From: Streptomyces sp. CNQ-509
Lineage (GTDB): Bacteria; Actinomycetota; Actinomycetes; Streptomycetales; Streptomycetaceae
Reading direction: 5' to 3'
Length of the DNA stretch: 64,000 bases
NCBI RefSeq assembly: GCF_001011035.1
Contig: NZ_CP011492.1
Coordinates: forward strand, 620,001 to 684,000
The notes beneath the pieces are model-generated. The model worked only from the letters and a program-made list of their open reading frames with translations, ran no database searches and was not told the origin of the DNA. Below are positions 43,192 through 52,989 of this stretch, piece after piece; positions within the stretch are counted from its first letter, which is position 1, and each line of letters begins with the position of its first letter. The translations under genes and the position numbers were made by a program.

Positions 43192-44391
43192 ATGACCCAC
43201 CCGCACCCCGCCCCCGCGCTCACCGTCGTCGGCCTGCTCAGCGGCACCTCGTACGACGCAGCGGACGCCGCCGTCTGCGACCTGCGCCTGGCCGGCGACG
43301 AACTGCTCCTGCACCCCCGCGGCCTGCACAGCGCCCCGTTCCCCGGCGAGCTGCGCCGCGCCGTCGCCGCCTGCCTGCCCCCGGCCGCGACGACGATGGC
43401 GGAGGTCTGCCGGCTCGACACCGAACTGGGCCGGTTCTTCGGCCGGGTGGCCGCCGAGGCGGTCGACGCGGTCGCGGGCGGGCAGGCGGACCTCGTGGTC
43501 TCGCACGGCCAGACCGTCTACCACTGGGTCGAGGGCCGGCGCGCCCGCGGCACCCTCCAGCTCGGCGGCGCCGCCTGGATCGCCGAGGCGACCGGGCTGC
43601 CGGTGGTCTCCGACGTCCGCACCCGAGACATCGCCCGTGGCGGCCAGGGCGCCCCGCTGGCCTCCACCCTCGACGCGCTGCTCCTCCTCGGCGAAGGTCC
43701 GGGACCGCGGCGCGGGGCGCTGAACCTCGGCGGCATCGCCAACATCACCGTCCGCGGCGGCGGCGGGGTCGTCGCGTACGACCTGGGCCCCGCCAACGCG
43801 CTCATCGACGCGGCCGTGGCCGACGGCACCGGCGGCGCGGAGACCATGGACACCGACGGCGCGCGGGCGCGGCGCGGCACGGTGGACCGGGAGCTGCTGC
43901 GCCGGCTGCTGGCCGAGCCGTACTACGCGCTGCCGGCGCCCAAGTCGACGGGCAAGGAGCTCTTCCACGGGGCGTACCTGCGCGAGCAGGTGGCCGCGGC
44001 GGGTGCGAGGGCCGCGCTGGACGACCTGGTGGCCACCGTCACGGAGCTCACCGCGGAGCTGGCCGCGGCGGCGTGCCGGGAGTACGGGGTCGAGGAGCTG
44101 GTCGTCTCCGGCGGCGGGGTGCGCAACCCGGCGCTGATGGCGCGGCTGGCGGAGCTGTGCGCGCCGGCGCGGGTGTCGCGGATGGAGGACCACGGGCTGT
44201 CGTCGCAGGGCAAGGAGGGGTATCTCTTCGCGCTGCTGGGCTTTCTGACGGTATGCGGGCTGCCGGCGTCCGTCCCGTCGGCGACGGGCGCGCGCGAGGC
44301 GGCGCTGCTGGGCTCGGTCACCCCGGGCGCCCGGCCGCTGCGGCTGCCGGAGCCGGCGGCGCAGGCGCCGGTGCGGCTGCGGGTGGTGTGA
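43192..44391 (+). CDS. anmK: Anhydro-N-acetylmuramic acid kinase
   Basis: A 399-residue AnmK-family kinase that opens the 1,6-anhydro ring of anhydro-MurNAc and phosphorylates it, recycling cell-wall sugar. The family opener GTSxDGxD reads GTSYDAAD (residues 18-25), with Ala23 for Gly. Other markers are intact: SHGQTVYHW, TLQLGGAAWIAE, NLGGIANITV, FDxGPANA-type DLGPANALID and VVSGGGVRNPALM. It is divergent from the mannoside operon. No murQ is nearby. Confidence 0.92.
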   Translation: MTHPHPAPALTVVGLLSGTSYDAADAAVCDLRLAGDELLLHPRGLHSAPFPGELRRAVAACLPPAATTMAEVCRLDTELGRFFGRVAAEAVDAVAGGQADLVVSHGQTVYHWVEGRRARGTLQLGGAAWIAEATGLPVVSDVRTRDIARGGQGAPLASTLDALLLLGEGPGPRRGALNLGGIANITVRGGGGVVAYDLGPANALIDAAVADGTGGAETMDTDGARARRGTVDRELLRRLLAEPYYALPAPKSTGKELFHGAYLREQVAAAGARAALDDLVATVTELTAELAAAACREYGVEELVVSGGGVRNPALMARLAELCAPARVSRMEDHGLSSQGKEGYLFALLGFLTVCGLPASVPSATGAREAALLGSVTPGARPLRLPEPAAQAPVRLRVV

Positions 44392-44405
44392 GGGCCAGCG
44401 GCCGG

Positions 44406-45077
44406 TCAGCGCCGGGCGCTCAGCGCCGCCGCCAGTGCCGCGGTCACCGCCGCCGCAACGGCGGCGCCCGCCAGGGGCAGCAGCGGCAGCGGCACCTCCG
44501 CCGCGCGGGAGCCGCTGACCAGGCCGGTCACCGCGGCGTTGGCCGGCGAGCCGGCCGCCACCAGCACCGCCCCCGCGCCGGCGAGCGTCGCCGGCACCGT
44601 CCAGGCCCGGCTGCGCAGCAGCGGCCGGTTGCAGAGCGTGCCCACCGCCGTCCCCAGCAGCGCGCAGGTCAGCGTCGCGAGCAGCCCCGCGCCCGCCGCC
44701 GCCGCGACCGGGACGGCGGTCTCCGAGGCCCGGTCGGAGCCGTGCGCGTCGCTGACGAGCACGACGTAGGCCACGCCCGCCGCACCCAGCGCGGACGCCG
44801 CCGCGAACGCCGCGGCCAGGCTTGCCAGATGGGCCCGCGCCGGGCCCGCGGCCGCGGCCAGGCAGGCCCGTGCGGCGGGCGGCTCCATGCCGGTGCAGAC
44901 CCGCACCAGCCACGCGGCGACCGGCAGCACCGCCGCCGCGGCCACCCCGAGCGAGTCCAGCACCGCCTGCCCGGGCTGGACGCCGACGGCCACGGCCGCC
45001 GCGTACACCAGCAGGGGCGGCAGCCAGCGGTGCGACCCGGCGAGCAGGGCGAGTTGGTAGCGCACGAGCGCGGTCAC
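44406..45077 (-). CDS. ABC transporter membrane subunit
   Basis: A 223-residue hydrophobic protein with about six helices, extremely Ala-rich (VAAAAVLPVAAWLV, AAAVAAAVTAALAAAL). It starts at GTG 45077, overlapping the stop of the adjacent ATPase gene (GTGA), which is the main evidence that it is the permease partner. The family is not otherwise recognised, and it lacks an EAA importer loop, so an exporter is more likely. Convergent with anmK with a 14-base gap. Confidence 0.75.
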   Translation of the reverse strand: MTALVRYQLALLAGSHRWLPPLLVYAAAVAVGVQPGQAVLDSLGVAAAAVLPVAAWLVRVCTGMEPPAARACLAAAAGPARAHLASLAAAFAAASALGAAGVAYVVLVSDAHGSDRASETAVPVAAAAGAGLLATLTCALLGTAVGTLCNRPLLRSRAWTVPATLAGAGAVLVAAGSPANAAVTGLVSGSRAAEVPLPLLPLAGAAVAAAVTAALAAALSARR

Positions 45078-45922
45078 GGCGCCGGGTCCTCCTCCCGCGC
45101 GTACGGCAGAGGGCGCACGCCGCGGATGTGCCAGCCGGGGCGTGCGCCGAGCAGCACCCGCAGCAGGGCGTCGGAGTACGCGGCGGGCACCGTCAGCCGG
45201 CAGCCGCCGCCGGGCAGTTCCTCGCAGAGCGGCGCCCCCGGCAGGTCGCCGGGCACGCGCGCGCCCGCCGGCCCGACCGCCTCGACCACCACCGCCGGGG
45301 CTCCGCCCGCGGGCCGGGCGACGACCCGCCCGCCGCCGGCGCGGTAGGCGGCGTACGGCACGTCCGCCAGCCGCCGCGGGTCGTGGTCGACGAACACCAC
45401 CGCCCCGCCCGCCGCCAGCCGCTCGGCCACCGCCGCGTCCAGCTCCGCCCGCGCGCCCATGTCCAGCCCGGTCCACGCCTCGTCGAGCACCAGCAGCTCC
45501 GGCTCCGCGAGGAACGCCTGCGCCACCGCGACCTTCTGGCCGCCGCCCTTCGACAGTTCGTCCAGCGGCGTACGCGCCGACTCTCCCGCCCCGAACCGCT
45601 CCAGCCACTCCCCCGCCCGCCGCCGCGCCTCGGCACCGCGGAGCCCCTGCACCCGGCCCAGGTGCGTCAGGTAGCCGAGCGCCGTCAGCGGCAGGGCGGC
45701 GGGGAAGCGCTCCGGCACGTACGCCGTGCGCGCGGGGCGGTCGGCGACGCGCCCGGCGCTGGGCAGGTCGATGCCGGCCAGCAGCCGCAGCAGCGTCGAC
45801 TTGCCGCCGCCGTTGGCCCCTTCGACGCGTACGAGCGCGCCCGCCGGCACCCGCAGGTCGACCCCGCGCAGCACCCAGGGGCCGCGTCTGCCGTAGCGCC
45901 GCCCGACGCCGTCCAGCCTCAT
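45074..45922 (-). CDS. ABC transporter ATPase with atypical signature
   Basis: A 282-residue ATPase with Walker A GANGGGKS at 35-42, Walker B LLVLDEAW at 143-150 and a switch-like His in FVDHDPRR. The usual LSGGQ signature reads LSKGGGQK (123-130), and Walker B ends in Ala-Trp (DEAW) rather than DEPT. The final 80 residues (after RVVARPAGG) are an extra domain not typical of short exporters. ATG 45922 is chosen over GTG 45940 because the latter has no ribosome site. It is divergent from the methyltransferase gene and coupled to the membrane subunit. Confidence 0.85.
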   Translation of the reverse strand: MRLDGVGRRYGRRGPWVLRGVDLRVPAGALVRVEGANGGGKSTLLRLLAGIDLPSAGRVADRPARTAYVPERFPAALPLTALGYLTHLGRVQGLRGAEARRRAGEWLERFGAGESARTPLDELSKGGGQKVAVAQAFLAEPELLVLDEAWTGLDMGARAELDAAVAERLAAGGAVVFVDHDPRRLADVPYAAYRAGGGRVVARPAGGAPAVVVEAVGPAGARVPGDLPGAPLCEELPGGGCRLTVPAAYSDALLRVLLGARPGWHIRGVRPLPYAREEDPAP

Positions 45923-46057
45923 GGACCCGGATGATCCCACGGCCGCGCCCGCGGCGACCGCACTGACGTGCGTCCGGGTGGCCGGATCGCTTACCGTGCA
46001 CGGGCCGTTGGACTACTTTGTGTGGCTTCAAGCACGACTGCTGGTGGGAGAGATCTG

Positions 46058-46870
46058 ATGGGGGACGCAGATGACGGCGGAAGAGCGCCGGTGATAGACA
46101 CCACCGTGCCGCAGTCGGCGCGTATCTGGAACTTCTGGCTCGGCGGCAGCGACAACTACCGTGTCGACCGGCTTGCTGGCGAGGCCTACGTGCGGACCTC
46201 GCCCGCCATCGTCGACGTCGCCCGCGCCTCCCGGGCCTTCCTCGCCCGCACCCTGCGCTACCTCGCGGCCGAGGCCGGGATCGGCCAGTTCCTCGACGTC
46301 GGCACCGGGCTGCCGACGGCCCAGAACACGCACGAGGTGGCGCAGGCGGTGGACCCGTCGGCGCGGGTCGTCTACGTCGACAACGACCCGATGGTCCTCG
46401 CGCACGCACGCGCCCTGCTGGTCTCCCGGCCGACCGGGGTGTGCGACTACGTGAACGCCGACGTGCAGGACCCGGACGCGGTGCTGGCGAGCGCGGCGAA
46501 GACGCTGGATTTCGACGAGCCGGTGGGGCTGATCCTCAGCGGGATCCTGGGGCACGTCGCGGACTACGACGAGGCGCGCCGGATCGTGACGCGGCTGGTC
46601 GGCGCGCTGCCCGCGGGCAGCCATCTGGCGCTCAACGACGGTACGGGCGTGGTGCGCCCGGAGGCCAGACGGGCGCAGGACGCGTACAACAGGAGCGGCG
46701 CGGTGCCGTACGTGCTGCGCACGCCGGAGGAGATAGAAGGTTTCTTCACGGGCCTGGAGCTGGTGGCGCCCGGTGTCGTGTCGTGCCCGCGGTGGCGGCC
46801 GGACGGCGGCGGGGAGCCGGAGCCGCTCGACCTCTTCGGCGGCGTGGGACGGAAGGCGGGAAGCGCGTGA
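46058..46870 (+). CDS. SAM-dependent methyltransferase, DUF574 family
   Basis: A 270-residue actinobacterial methyltransferase of the DUF574/Methyltransf_19 type. The family signature SARIWNFWLGGSDNYRVDR is at residues 20-38, SAM motif I FLDVGTGLPTAQNTHE at 78-93, and VYVDNDPMVLAHARALL near 105-121. The acceptor is unknown; many copies of this family exist per Streptomyces genome. ATG 46058 follows GGGAGAG. The stop overlaps the HAD gene start (GTGA), so the two are coupled. Confidence 0.9.
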   Translation: MGDADDGGRAPVIDTTVPQSARIWNFWLGGSDNYRVDRLAGEAYVRTSPAIVDVARASRAFLARTLRYLAAEAGIGQFLDVGTGLPTAQNTHEVAQAVDPSARVVYVDNDPMVLAHARALLVSRPTGVCDYVNADVQDPDAVLASAAKTLDFDEPVGLILSGILGHVADYDEARRIVTRLVGALPAGSHLALNDGTGVVRPEARRAQDAYNRSGAVPYVLRTPEEIEGFFTGLELVAPGVVSCPRWRPDGGGEPEPLDLFGGVGRKAGSA

Positions 46871-47595
46871 CGGGAGCGGAGTTCGATCCGGGGTCGGTAC
46901 GGGCCCTCGCGTTCGACATCTTCGGCACCACCGTCGACTGGCGCACGGGCGTCGCGGAGCAGGTGGCGCGCCTGGCGGCGCGGCGCGGCGTGGAGCTGGA
47001 CGGCGCCGGCTTCGCCGACGAGTGGCGGGAGATGTACCTGCCGTCGATGGGCCGGGTCAACAGCGGCGAGCGGGGGTGGGCGTATCTCGACGTGCTGCAC
47101 CGCGAGTCGCTGGACGAGCTGCTCGAACGCCACGGCGTCGGCGCCGCCTTCGGCGACGCCGACCGCGCCGAGCTGGTACGCGCCTGGCACCGGCTGCCCG
47201 CCTGGGACGACGCGGCCGCGGGTCTGACGCGGCTGCGCGGCCGGTATGTGGTGGCGGCGCTCTCCAACGGCGGCTTCGCACTGCTGACCCACCTGGTGAA
47301 GGCGGCGGGGCTGCCGTTCGACTGCATCCTCTCCGCCGAGCTGGCGCAGCACTACAAGCCGGACCCGTCGCCGTATCTGACGGCCGCGCGGCTGCTGGAC
47401 GTGGCGCCGGGCGAACTGCTGATGGTGGCGTGCCACGGCTGGGACCTGGCGGGCGCGCGCGACGCGGGGCTCAGGACGGCGTTCGTCTCCCGCCCGCTGG
47501 AGAAGGGTCCGGGAGGCGGGGCGGACGCGGACGTGCCGGCCGATGTCGCGGCGCGGGACTTCACCCTCCTGGCCGACCTGCTGGGCTGTCCGTAA
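46867..47595 (+). CDS. HAD-superfamily (S)-2-haloacid dehalogenase-like hydrolase
   Basis: A 242-residue type II haloacid dehalogenase-like protein. Nucleophile Asp17 is in FDIFGTTVDW, motif II is ALSNGG, the Lys region is AQHYKPDPSPYL, and the acid pair lies in ACHGWDLAGARDAGL. This layout matches L-2-haloacid dehalogenases, but many homologues act on phospho- or other esters. It overlaps the methyltransferase by four bases. GTG start. The C-terminal region has a short Gly/Asp-rich loop. Substrate unknown. Confidence 0.88.
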   Translation: MTGAEFDPGSVRALAFDIFGTTVDWRTGVAEQVARLAARRGVELDGAGFADEWREMYLPSMGRVNSGERGWAYLDVLHRESLDELLERHGVGAAFGDADRAELVRAWHRLPAWDDAAAGLTRLRGRYVVAALSNGGFALLTHLVKAAGLPFDCILSAELAQHYKPDPSPYLTAARLLDVAPGELLMVACHGWDLAGARDAGLRTAFVSRPLEKGPGGGADADVPADVAARDFTLLADLLGCP

Positions 47596-47632
47596 CGGCG
47601 CCTTCACGCACCGTCCGTCCCTGCGAAAGCAA

Positions 47633-48323
<691 letters not shown>

Positions 48324-48334
<11 letters not shown>

Positions 48335-49451
48335 CGGCGGCCTCCGGCTGCGGTGATCCCGGCGCTCCTGCCGGCCGCGCCGGCACCTGCGTCGGCCCGG
48401 CGCTCGCGGGCTTGTCCGGCGGCACTGCCGCCGCGGCCAGCGGGTGGTGGCAGGCCACGCCCGCCGTCAGGGCGGGCACCGTCGCGCAGGCGGCCGTCGC
48501 GTACGCGCACCGCGGCGCGAACGCGCAGCCCGGCGGCAGCGCGCCCAGCTCCGGCGGCAGCCCGGGGATCGGGGTGAAGGCGCGTTCCGGGAGGGCGTCG
48601 AGGAGGCCGCGGGCGTACGGGTGCCGGGGCCCGGGGGCGCCGAAGAAGGCGGCGGCGCCGGCGAGTTCGACGATCCGCCCGGCGTACATCACCGCCACCC
48701 GGTCGGCGATCCGCTCCGCGGCGGCCAGGTCGTGGGTGATCATCAGGAGCCCGTGCCCGTCGTCGACCTGGCGGCGCAGCTCGTCGACGGTGCGCTCGAC
48801 GAGGTCGCGGTCGAGCCCGGTGGTCGGCTCGTCGGCGAGGAGCAGCGGCGGGCCACCGACGAGGGCGAGGGCGGTGGCGGCGCGCTGGGCGAGGCCGCCG
48901 GAGAGTTCGTGCGGGTAGCGGTCGAGATGGTCGGCGGGGAACGCGGCCCGCTCCGCGGCCTCTTCCGCGGCCGCGCGCAGCCCGGCCTTGCGGGTGTCCG
49001 TCAGCTCCCTGACGACCTCCTGGAGCTGGGAGCGCACGGTCCTGACGGGCGTGAGGTGCGCGGCCGGGGATTGCGGGATGAGCCCGACGCGGCGGCCCCG
49101 TACCCGGCGGGCCAGCTCCGCCTCCCCGGCGCCCAGCAGCTCCAGTCCGCCGAGGTGCGCGGTGCCCGCGGTCTCGGCGTTCCCCGGCAGCAGCCCGAGG
49201 AGCGCCGAGGCGAGGACGGACTTGCCGCAGCCGCTCTCGCCGACGAGGGCGACGCACTCGCCGGGGGCGAGGGCGAGGGAGACGTCGGTGACGGCCGCGA
49301 CGTACCGGCCGCGGGGCATCCGGAAGCGCACCGACATCCGGTCGAGGGCCAGCAGCGGCGCGGCGGCGCGGCCCTCGTGGTCGCCGTGGTTGTCGTGGTC
49401 ATCGCGGTTGTCGTGGTTGGCGTGAAGCCGGTGATCCGTGCGGTCCGTCAC
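48324..49451 (-). CDS. nikD: Nickel/peptide ABC transporter ATPase with His-rich N-terminus (NikD-like)
   Basis: A 375-residue ATPase. Walker A GESGCGKS is at 71-78, signature LSGGLAQR, Walker B LLLADEPTTGLD, and the C-terminal oligopeptide_ABC cysteine motif (PPGCAFAPRCAYATAAC near 320-340) is present. Residues 7-25 are unusually rich in His and Asp: six histidines in the stretch containing NHDNRDDHDNHGDHEG. Such tails bind nickel or zinc in other metal-handling proteins. GTG 49451 overlaps the permease stop. The His tail fits the Nur-like box upstream of the operon, both pointing to nickel. Confidence 0.88.
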
Positions 49452-50386
49452 AGCGTCAGCTCCGATCGGCGGCGCGGGTTCAGCCGCTCCCGCCACGCGC
49501 CGGCCAGGCCGGCGACGGCGAGGGTCGGGATGATGATGAACAGGCCGGGGAAGAGGGTGGGCCACCAGTCCCCCGCCAGCAGCGACCCGCGCGCCCCCTG
49601 GACCATCGCGCCCAGGCTCGCCTGGTGCGGCGGCAGCCCGAGGCCGAGGAACGACAGCGCCGACTCGTGCCAGATGGCGTGCGGCACCATCAGCACCGCC
49701 GCGAGCCCCGCCTGCGGCAGCACCCCGGGCACGAGGTGGCGGATCGCGACCCGGGTGCGCGAGGCGCCGCCGGAGACGGCCGCGTCCACGAACGGCCGGC
49801 CGCGCAGCGACAGCACCTCGGCGCGCACGATGCGGCAGGTCGACACCCAGTGCGTCAGCCCCACGGAGGCGACGACCGGCCACACCCCGGGCTGGAAGAG
49901 CGCGACGATGAAGATGCCGAGCAGCAGGTGCGGTACGGAGGCGAAGACGTCCACGAGCCGCATCACGGCCCGGTCGACGTGCCCGCCGAGCGCGCCGGCC
50001 AGCGCCCCGATCGCGGTGCCGACGACGGTGGCGACGAGCGCGGCGACCACGCCGACGAGCAGCGAGACGCGCAGCCCGTAGACGCAGCGCAGCAGCACGT
50101 CGCGGCCGACGTCGTCGGTGCCGAAGAGGTGGGAGAGGGACGGGGCGGCGAGCTTGTTGCCGATGTCGACGGCCTGCTGGTCGAGCTGGACCAGCGGCGG
50201 TACGACGAGCACCGCCAGCACGGCGAGCGCGACGACCGCCGCGGAGGTGCGGACGCGGAGCGCGCGCACCGACTTGCGGCCGGTGCCGCGGGTGCGCCAG
50301 CGGGTCGTGTCCGGCCGCCCGGCGGCGGACATGCCCGGCTTCCTTACCGCCCGCGGTGCCTCCGGTGCCTCTGGTGCCTCAGCCAT
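49448..50386 (-). CDS. nikC: Nickel/peptide ABC transporter permease (NikC/DppC-like)
   Basis: A 312-residue permease of the DppC/NikC type. After a basic N-terminus and first helix (TSAAVVALAVLAVLVVPPLV), it has the family segment HLFGTDDVGRDVLLRCVYGLRVSL and the EAA-like loop AAVSGGASRTRVAIRHLVPGVLPQ. The ATG at 50386 overlaps the NikB stop by eight bases, and its stop overlaps the ATPase start. Ligand not determinable from this protein alone. Confidence 0.9.
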   Translation of the reverse strand: MAEAPEAPEAPRAVRKPGMSAAGRPDTTRWRTRGTGRKSVRALRVRTSAAVVALAVLAVLVVPPLVQLDQQAVDIGNKLAAPSLSHLFGTDDVGRDVLLRCVYGLRVSLLVGVVAALVATVVGTAIGALAGALGGHVDRAVMRLVDVFASVPHLLLGIFIVALFQPGVWPVVASVGLTHWVSTCRIVRAEVLSLRGRPFVDAAVSGGASRTRVAIRHLVPGVLPQAGLAAVLMVPHAIWHESALSFLGLGLPPHQASLGAMVQGARGSLLAGDWWPTLFPGLFIIIPTLAVAGLAGAWRERLNPRRRSELTL

Positions 50387-51368
50387 CGAAGCCCACTCTC
50401 GGGTCGGCGAGTCCGTACAGCAGGTCGGACAGCAGGTTGCCGAGGAGCACCGCCGCCGTCGCCAGCACGGTCAGCGCGGCGAGCAGCGGGAAGTCGACGG
50501 ACGTGGCGGCCTCAACGGTGGCCGCGGCGATGCCCGGCCAGCTGAAGACGGTCTCGATGAGCAGCGCACCGGTGATCAGCTCCGGCACCCGGGTGCCGAT
50601 CAGGGTGAGCACGGGCAGCAGCCCGGAGCGCAGCGCGTGCCCCAGCAGTACGGTGCGCTCGGCGAGCCCGCGGGAGCGGGCGCCGCGCACGGGGTCCTCG
50701 TCCAGCGCGTCGCCGACGCCCTGGCGGACGTAGAGGACGAACCACGGCATCTGCGAGACCGCGAGCACCGACGCGGGCAGCAGCACGTGCTCGGCGACCT
50801 GCCCGAAGGTGACGACGTCCGTGCCGGTGTCGGTGAGTCCGCCGGCCGGCAGCGCGTCGAGCCGGAGCGCGAAGAGCCAGACGGCGAGCAGCCCGAGCCA
50901 GAACGGCGGCGCCGCCTCCAGCGCGTACGCGACGGAGGTGACCGCCCGGTCGAGCAGCCCGCCGCGGCGGCGGGCGGCGAGCGCGCCGAGGAGCGTGCCG
51001 GCGACGATGGCGACGGCGAACGCGACCGCGCAGAGCAGCACCGTCCAGCCGATGCGCTCGCCGATGACGTCGGCGACCGGCTGGCGCATGCTGGTCGACT
51101 GGCCGAGGTCGCCGGTGACGACGGCGGTCAGCCAGTCCCACCAGCGGGTGACGAACGGGTCGTCGGCGCCGAGGCTGTCGCGGAGCTGGTCCAGCGCCTC
51201 CCCGGAGGCGCTGAACCCGGCGGTGCCCGCGTACGCCTTCACCGGGTCGAACGGCGAGGCGGCGGCGATGGCGAACACCCCGAAGGTGACGGCCAGCAGG
51301 ACGGGGACGGCGTACAGCAGCCGCCGCCCGGCCATCCGCGCCATCGGGGCCAGCGGCAGCCCGGTCAC
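50379..51368 (-). CDS. nikB: Nickel/peptide ABC transporter permease (NikB/DppB-like)
   Basis: A 329-residue permease of the DppB/NikB type with six helices. Typical segments are RRLLYAVPVLLAVTFGVFAIAAASPFDPV at the N-terminus, DLGQSTSMRQPVADVIGERIGWTVLLC, and the EAA loop ARSRGLAERTVLLGHALRSGLLPVLTLIG. The GTG start at 51368 overlaps the binding-protein stop (GTGA); internal Met codons near residues 8 and 11 are alternatives with weaker ribosome sites. It forms the channel with the NikC product. Confidence 0.9.
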   Translation of the reverse strand: MTGLPLAPMARMAGRRLLYAVPVLLAVTFGVFAIAAASPFDPVKAYAGTAGFSASGEALDQLRDSLGADDPFVTRWWDWLTAVVTGDLGQSTSMRQPVADVIGERIGWTVLLCAVAFAVAIVAGTLLGALAARRRGGLLDRAVTSVAYALEAAPPFWLGLLAVWLFALRLDALPAGGLTDTGTDVVTFGQVAEHVLLPASVLAVSQMPWFVLYVRQGVGDALDEDPVRGARSRGLAERTVLLGHALRSGLLPVLTLIGTRVPELITGALLIETVFSWPGIAAATVEAATSVDFPLLAALTVLATAAVLLGNLLSDLLYGLADPRVGFDG

Positions 51369-52960
51369 GACGCGGGCTGCCAGCTCTCGACGTTCCACCA
51401 GGGACCGCTGCCGAAGCCGTGCTCGTGCGGCTCGACCTGGGTGGTCAGGCCGCGCCAGGTGTCGGCGACGACGTAGATGTGGTCGATGTGGGTGAGGAAG
51501 ACGTAGCCCGGGTTCTCGGTGAGTTCCTGCTGCACCTTGTCGTACGCCCGCTTGCGCTCGGCCTTGTCGGGGCTCTCCCGGCCCTCGACGAGGGCGGTGT
51601 CGACGTCCTGGTTCTCGTACGAGGCCATGTTGTTGAAGCCCTGGCCGGCCAGCTCGGAGTAGAGCATCGGGTAGAGGTCGAAGTCGGGGTCGGCGGGGCT
51701 GCCGCCGCCGGCGAGCACGGCGTCCTCGCCCATCCGCGGCTCGATGACCTCCCACGTGCCGCTCTCCACCCTGGCCTCGATGCCGACCTTCTTGGCGTCG
51801 CCGGCGAAGGCGAGGGCGTGCTCCTGCCGGACCTTGTCGCCGGAGGGGTAGTAGAGGGTGAACGAGGCGCGCTGCCCGTCCTTCTCGCGGATGCCGCCGT
51901 CCTCGGCGCGCCAGCCGGCGTCGTCGAGGATCTTCCCGGCCAGCCCGGTGTCGTAGGGGCGCTCGGTGCCCTTGGCGAACCACTCGCTGCCGGTGGGCAC
52001 GGGACCGTAGGCGGCCTTGCCCCGGCCCTCCAGCAGCTTGTCGACCATCGCGCCGCGGTCGACGGCCACGTCGAGGGCGCGGCGGACGGCGATGTCACCC
52101 GTGACGGGGTTGTCCGTGGGCAGGGTGACGGCGCGGTGGTCGGCGGTGGTGGCGGCCAGGGTCTGCTTGTCGTCGTCCTCGGCGAAGGTCTTGGCGAGGT
52201 TCGGCGGCAGGATGGCGCCGTCGAGGTCGCCGGAGCGCAGCCGGGTGGCGCGGATGTCGTCGTCGGCGATGATCGCCATGGTCAGTTTCTTCACCTTCGG
52301 CCTGCCGCCCCAGTAGCCGGGGTTGGCGGAGAAGGTGAGCTTCTCGCCCTTGCGCCAGTCGTCCAGGACGTACGGGCCTGTGCCGATGGGCTCGGTGTTG
52401 AACGCGCCGGTGTTGACGTCGCCCTTGCCGGCGACGTGCTCGGGCGCGATGGGCAGCACGGTGCGCTCGGCGAAGGGCGCGTAGGGGTACTTCAGGGTGA
52501 AGACGACGGTGCCGTCCCCCTTGGCCTCGACGCTCTCGACGGCTTCCAGGTCACCTTTGGAGGCGTTGTTGGTGCCGGGGTCGAGGATCGTCTCGTAGGT
52601 GAAGACGACGTCGGCGGCGGTGAAGGGCTCGCCGTCGCTGAACGTCACGTCGTCGCGCAGCTCGTACGTGTACGTGGTGCCGCCGTCGGTGATTTCCGGC
52701 AGCGCGCGGGCGAGGGCGGGCTTCAGCTCCATGTCGCCGTCGCGGGCGAGGAGGCCGTCGAAGATCTTGGAGTTGCCGTCCTTGCCGTAGCCGAGGAGCG
52801 GGCTGAGGGTGTCGGGCTCGTTGGCGACGCCGATGACGGCGGTGGCGCCGTCCCCGCCGGAGCCGTCGTCGGCGTCCGGGTTCGAGCAGGCGGCAGCCCC
52901 CGCGAGCACCGCCGCTGCCGCCGTGACCGAGACCGCTGCGCGTATGCCGCGGACTGACAT
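51365..52960 (-). CDS. nikA: Nickel/peptide ABC transporter binding lipoprotein (NikA-like)
   Basis: A 531-residue family 5 solute-binding protein. The signal peptide ends in the lipobox LAGAAAC with Cys25. The body has the family block LEPxLA-type MELKPALARALPEI, YELRDDVTFSDGEPFTAADVVFTYE, and IGTGPYVLDDWRKGEKLTFSANPGYWGG. The C-terminus ends VEPHEHGFGSGPWWNVESW. ATG 52960 is chosen over GTG 52966 because GGGAG is placed correctly for it. A perfect palindrome with Nur-box geometry lies 30 bases upstream, supporting nickel as the transported ligand; peptide uptake remains an alternative. Confidence 0.88.
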   Translation of the reverse strand: MSVRGIRAAVSVTAAAAVLAGAAACSNPDADDGSGGDGATAVIGVANEPDTLSPLLGYGKDGNSKIFDGLLARDGDMELKPALARALPEITDGGTTYTYELRDDVTFSDGEPFTAADVVFTYETILDPGTNNASKGDLEAVESVEAKGDGTVVFTLKYPYAPFAERTVLPIAPEHVAGKGDVNTGAFNTEPIGTGPYVLDDWRKGEKLTFSANPGYWGGRPKVKKLTMAIIADDDIRATRLRSGDLDGAILPPNLAKTFAEDDDKQTLAATTADHRAVTLPTDNPVTGDIAVRRALDVAVDRGAMVDKLLEGRGKAAYGPVPTGSEWFAKGTERPYDTGLAGKILDDAGWRAEDGGIREKDGQRASFTLYYPSGDKVRQEHALAFAGDAKKVGIEARVESGTWEVIEPRMGEDAVLAGGGSPADPDFDLYPMLYSELAGQGFNNMASYENQDVDTALVEGRESPDKAERKRAYDKVQQELTENPGYVFLTHIDHIYVVADTWRGLTTQVEPHEHGFGSGPWWNVESWQPAS

Positions 52961-52989
52961 GCCCACTCCCCTGTTGAAGGTCCACTGTT

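Noticed and set aside
49374-49440. Non-coding tandem repeat of gtcgtggtt-like units
   Set aside because: It is the in-frame coding sequence of the His/Asp-rich tail of the ATPase.
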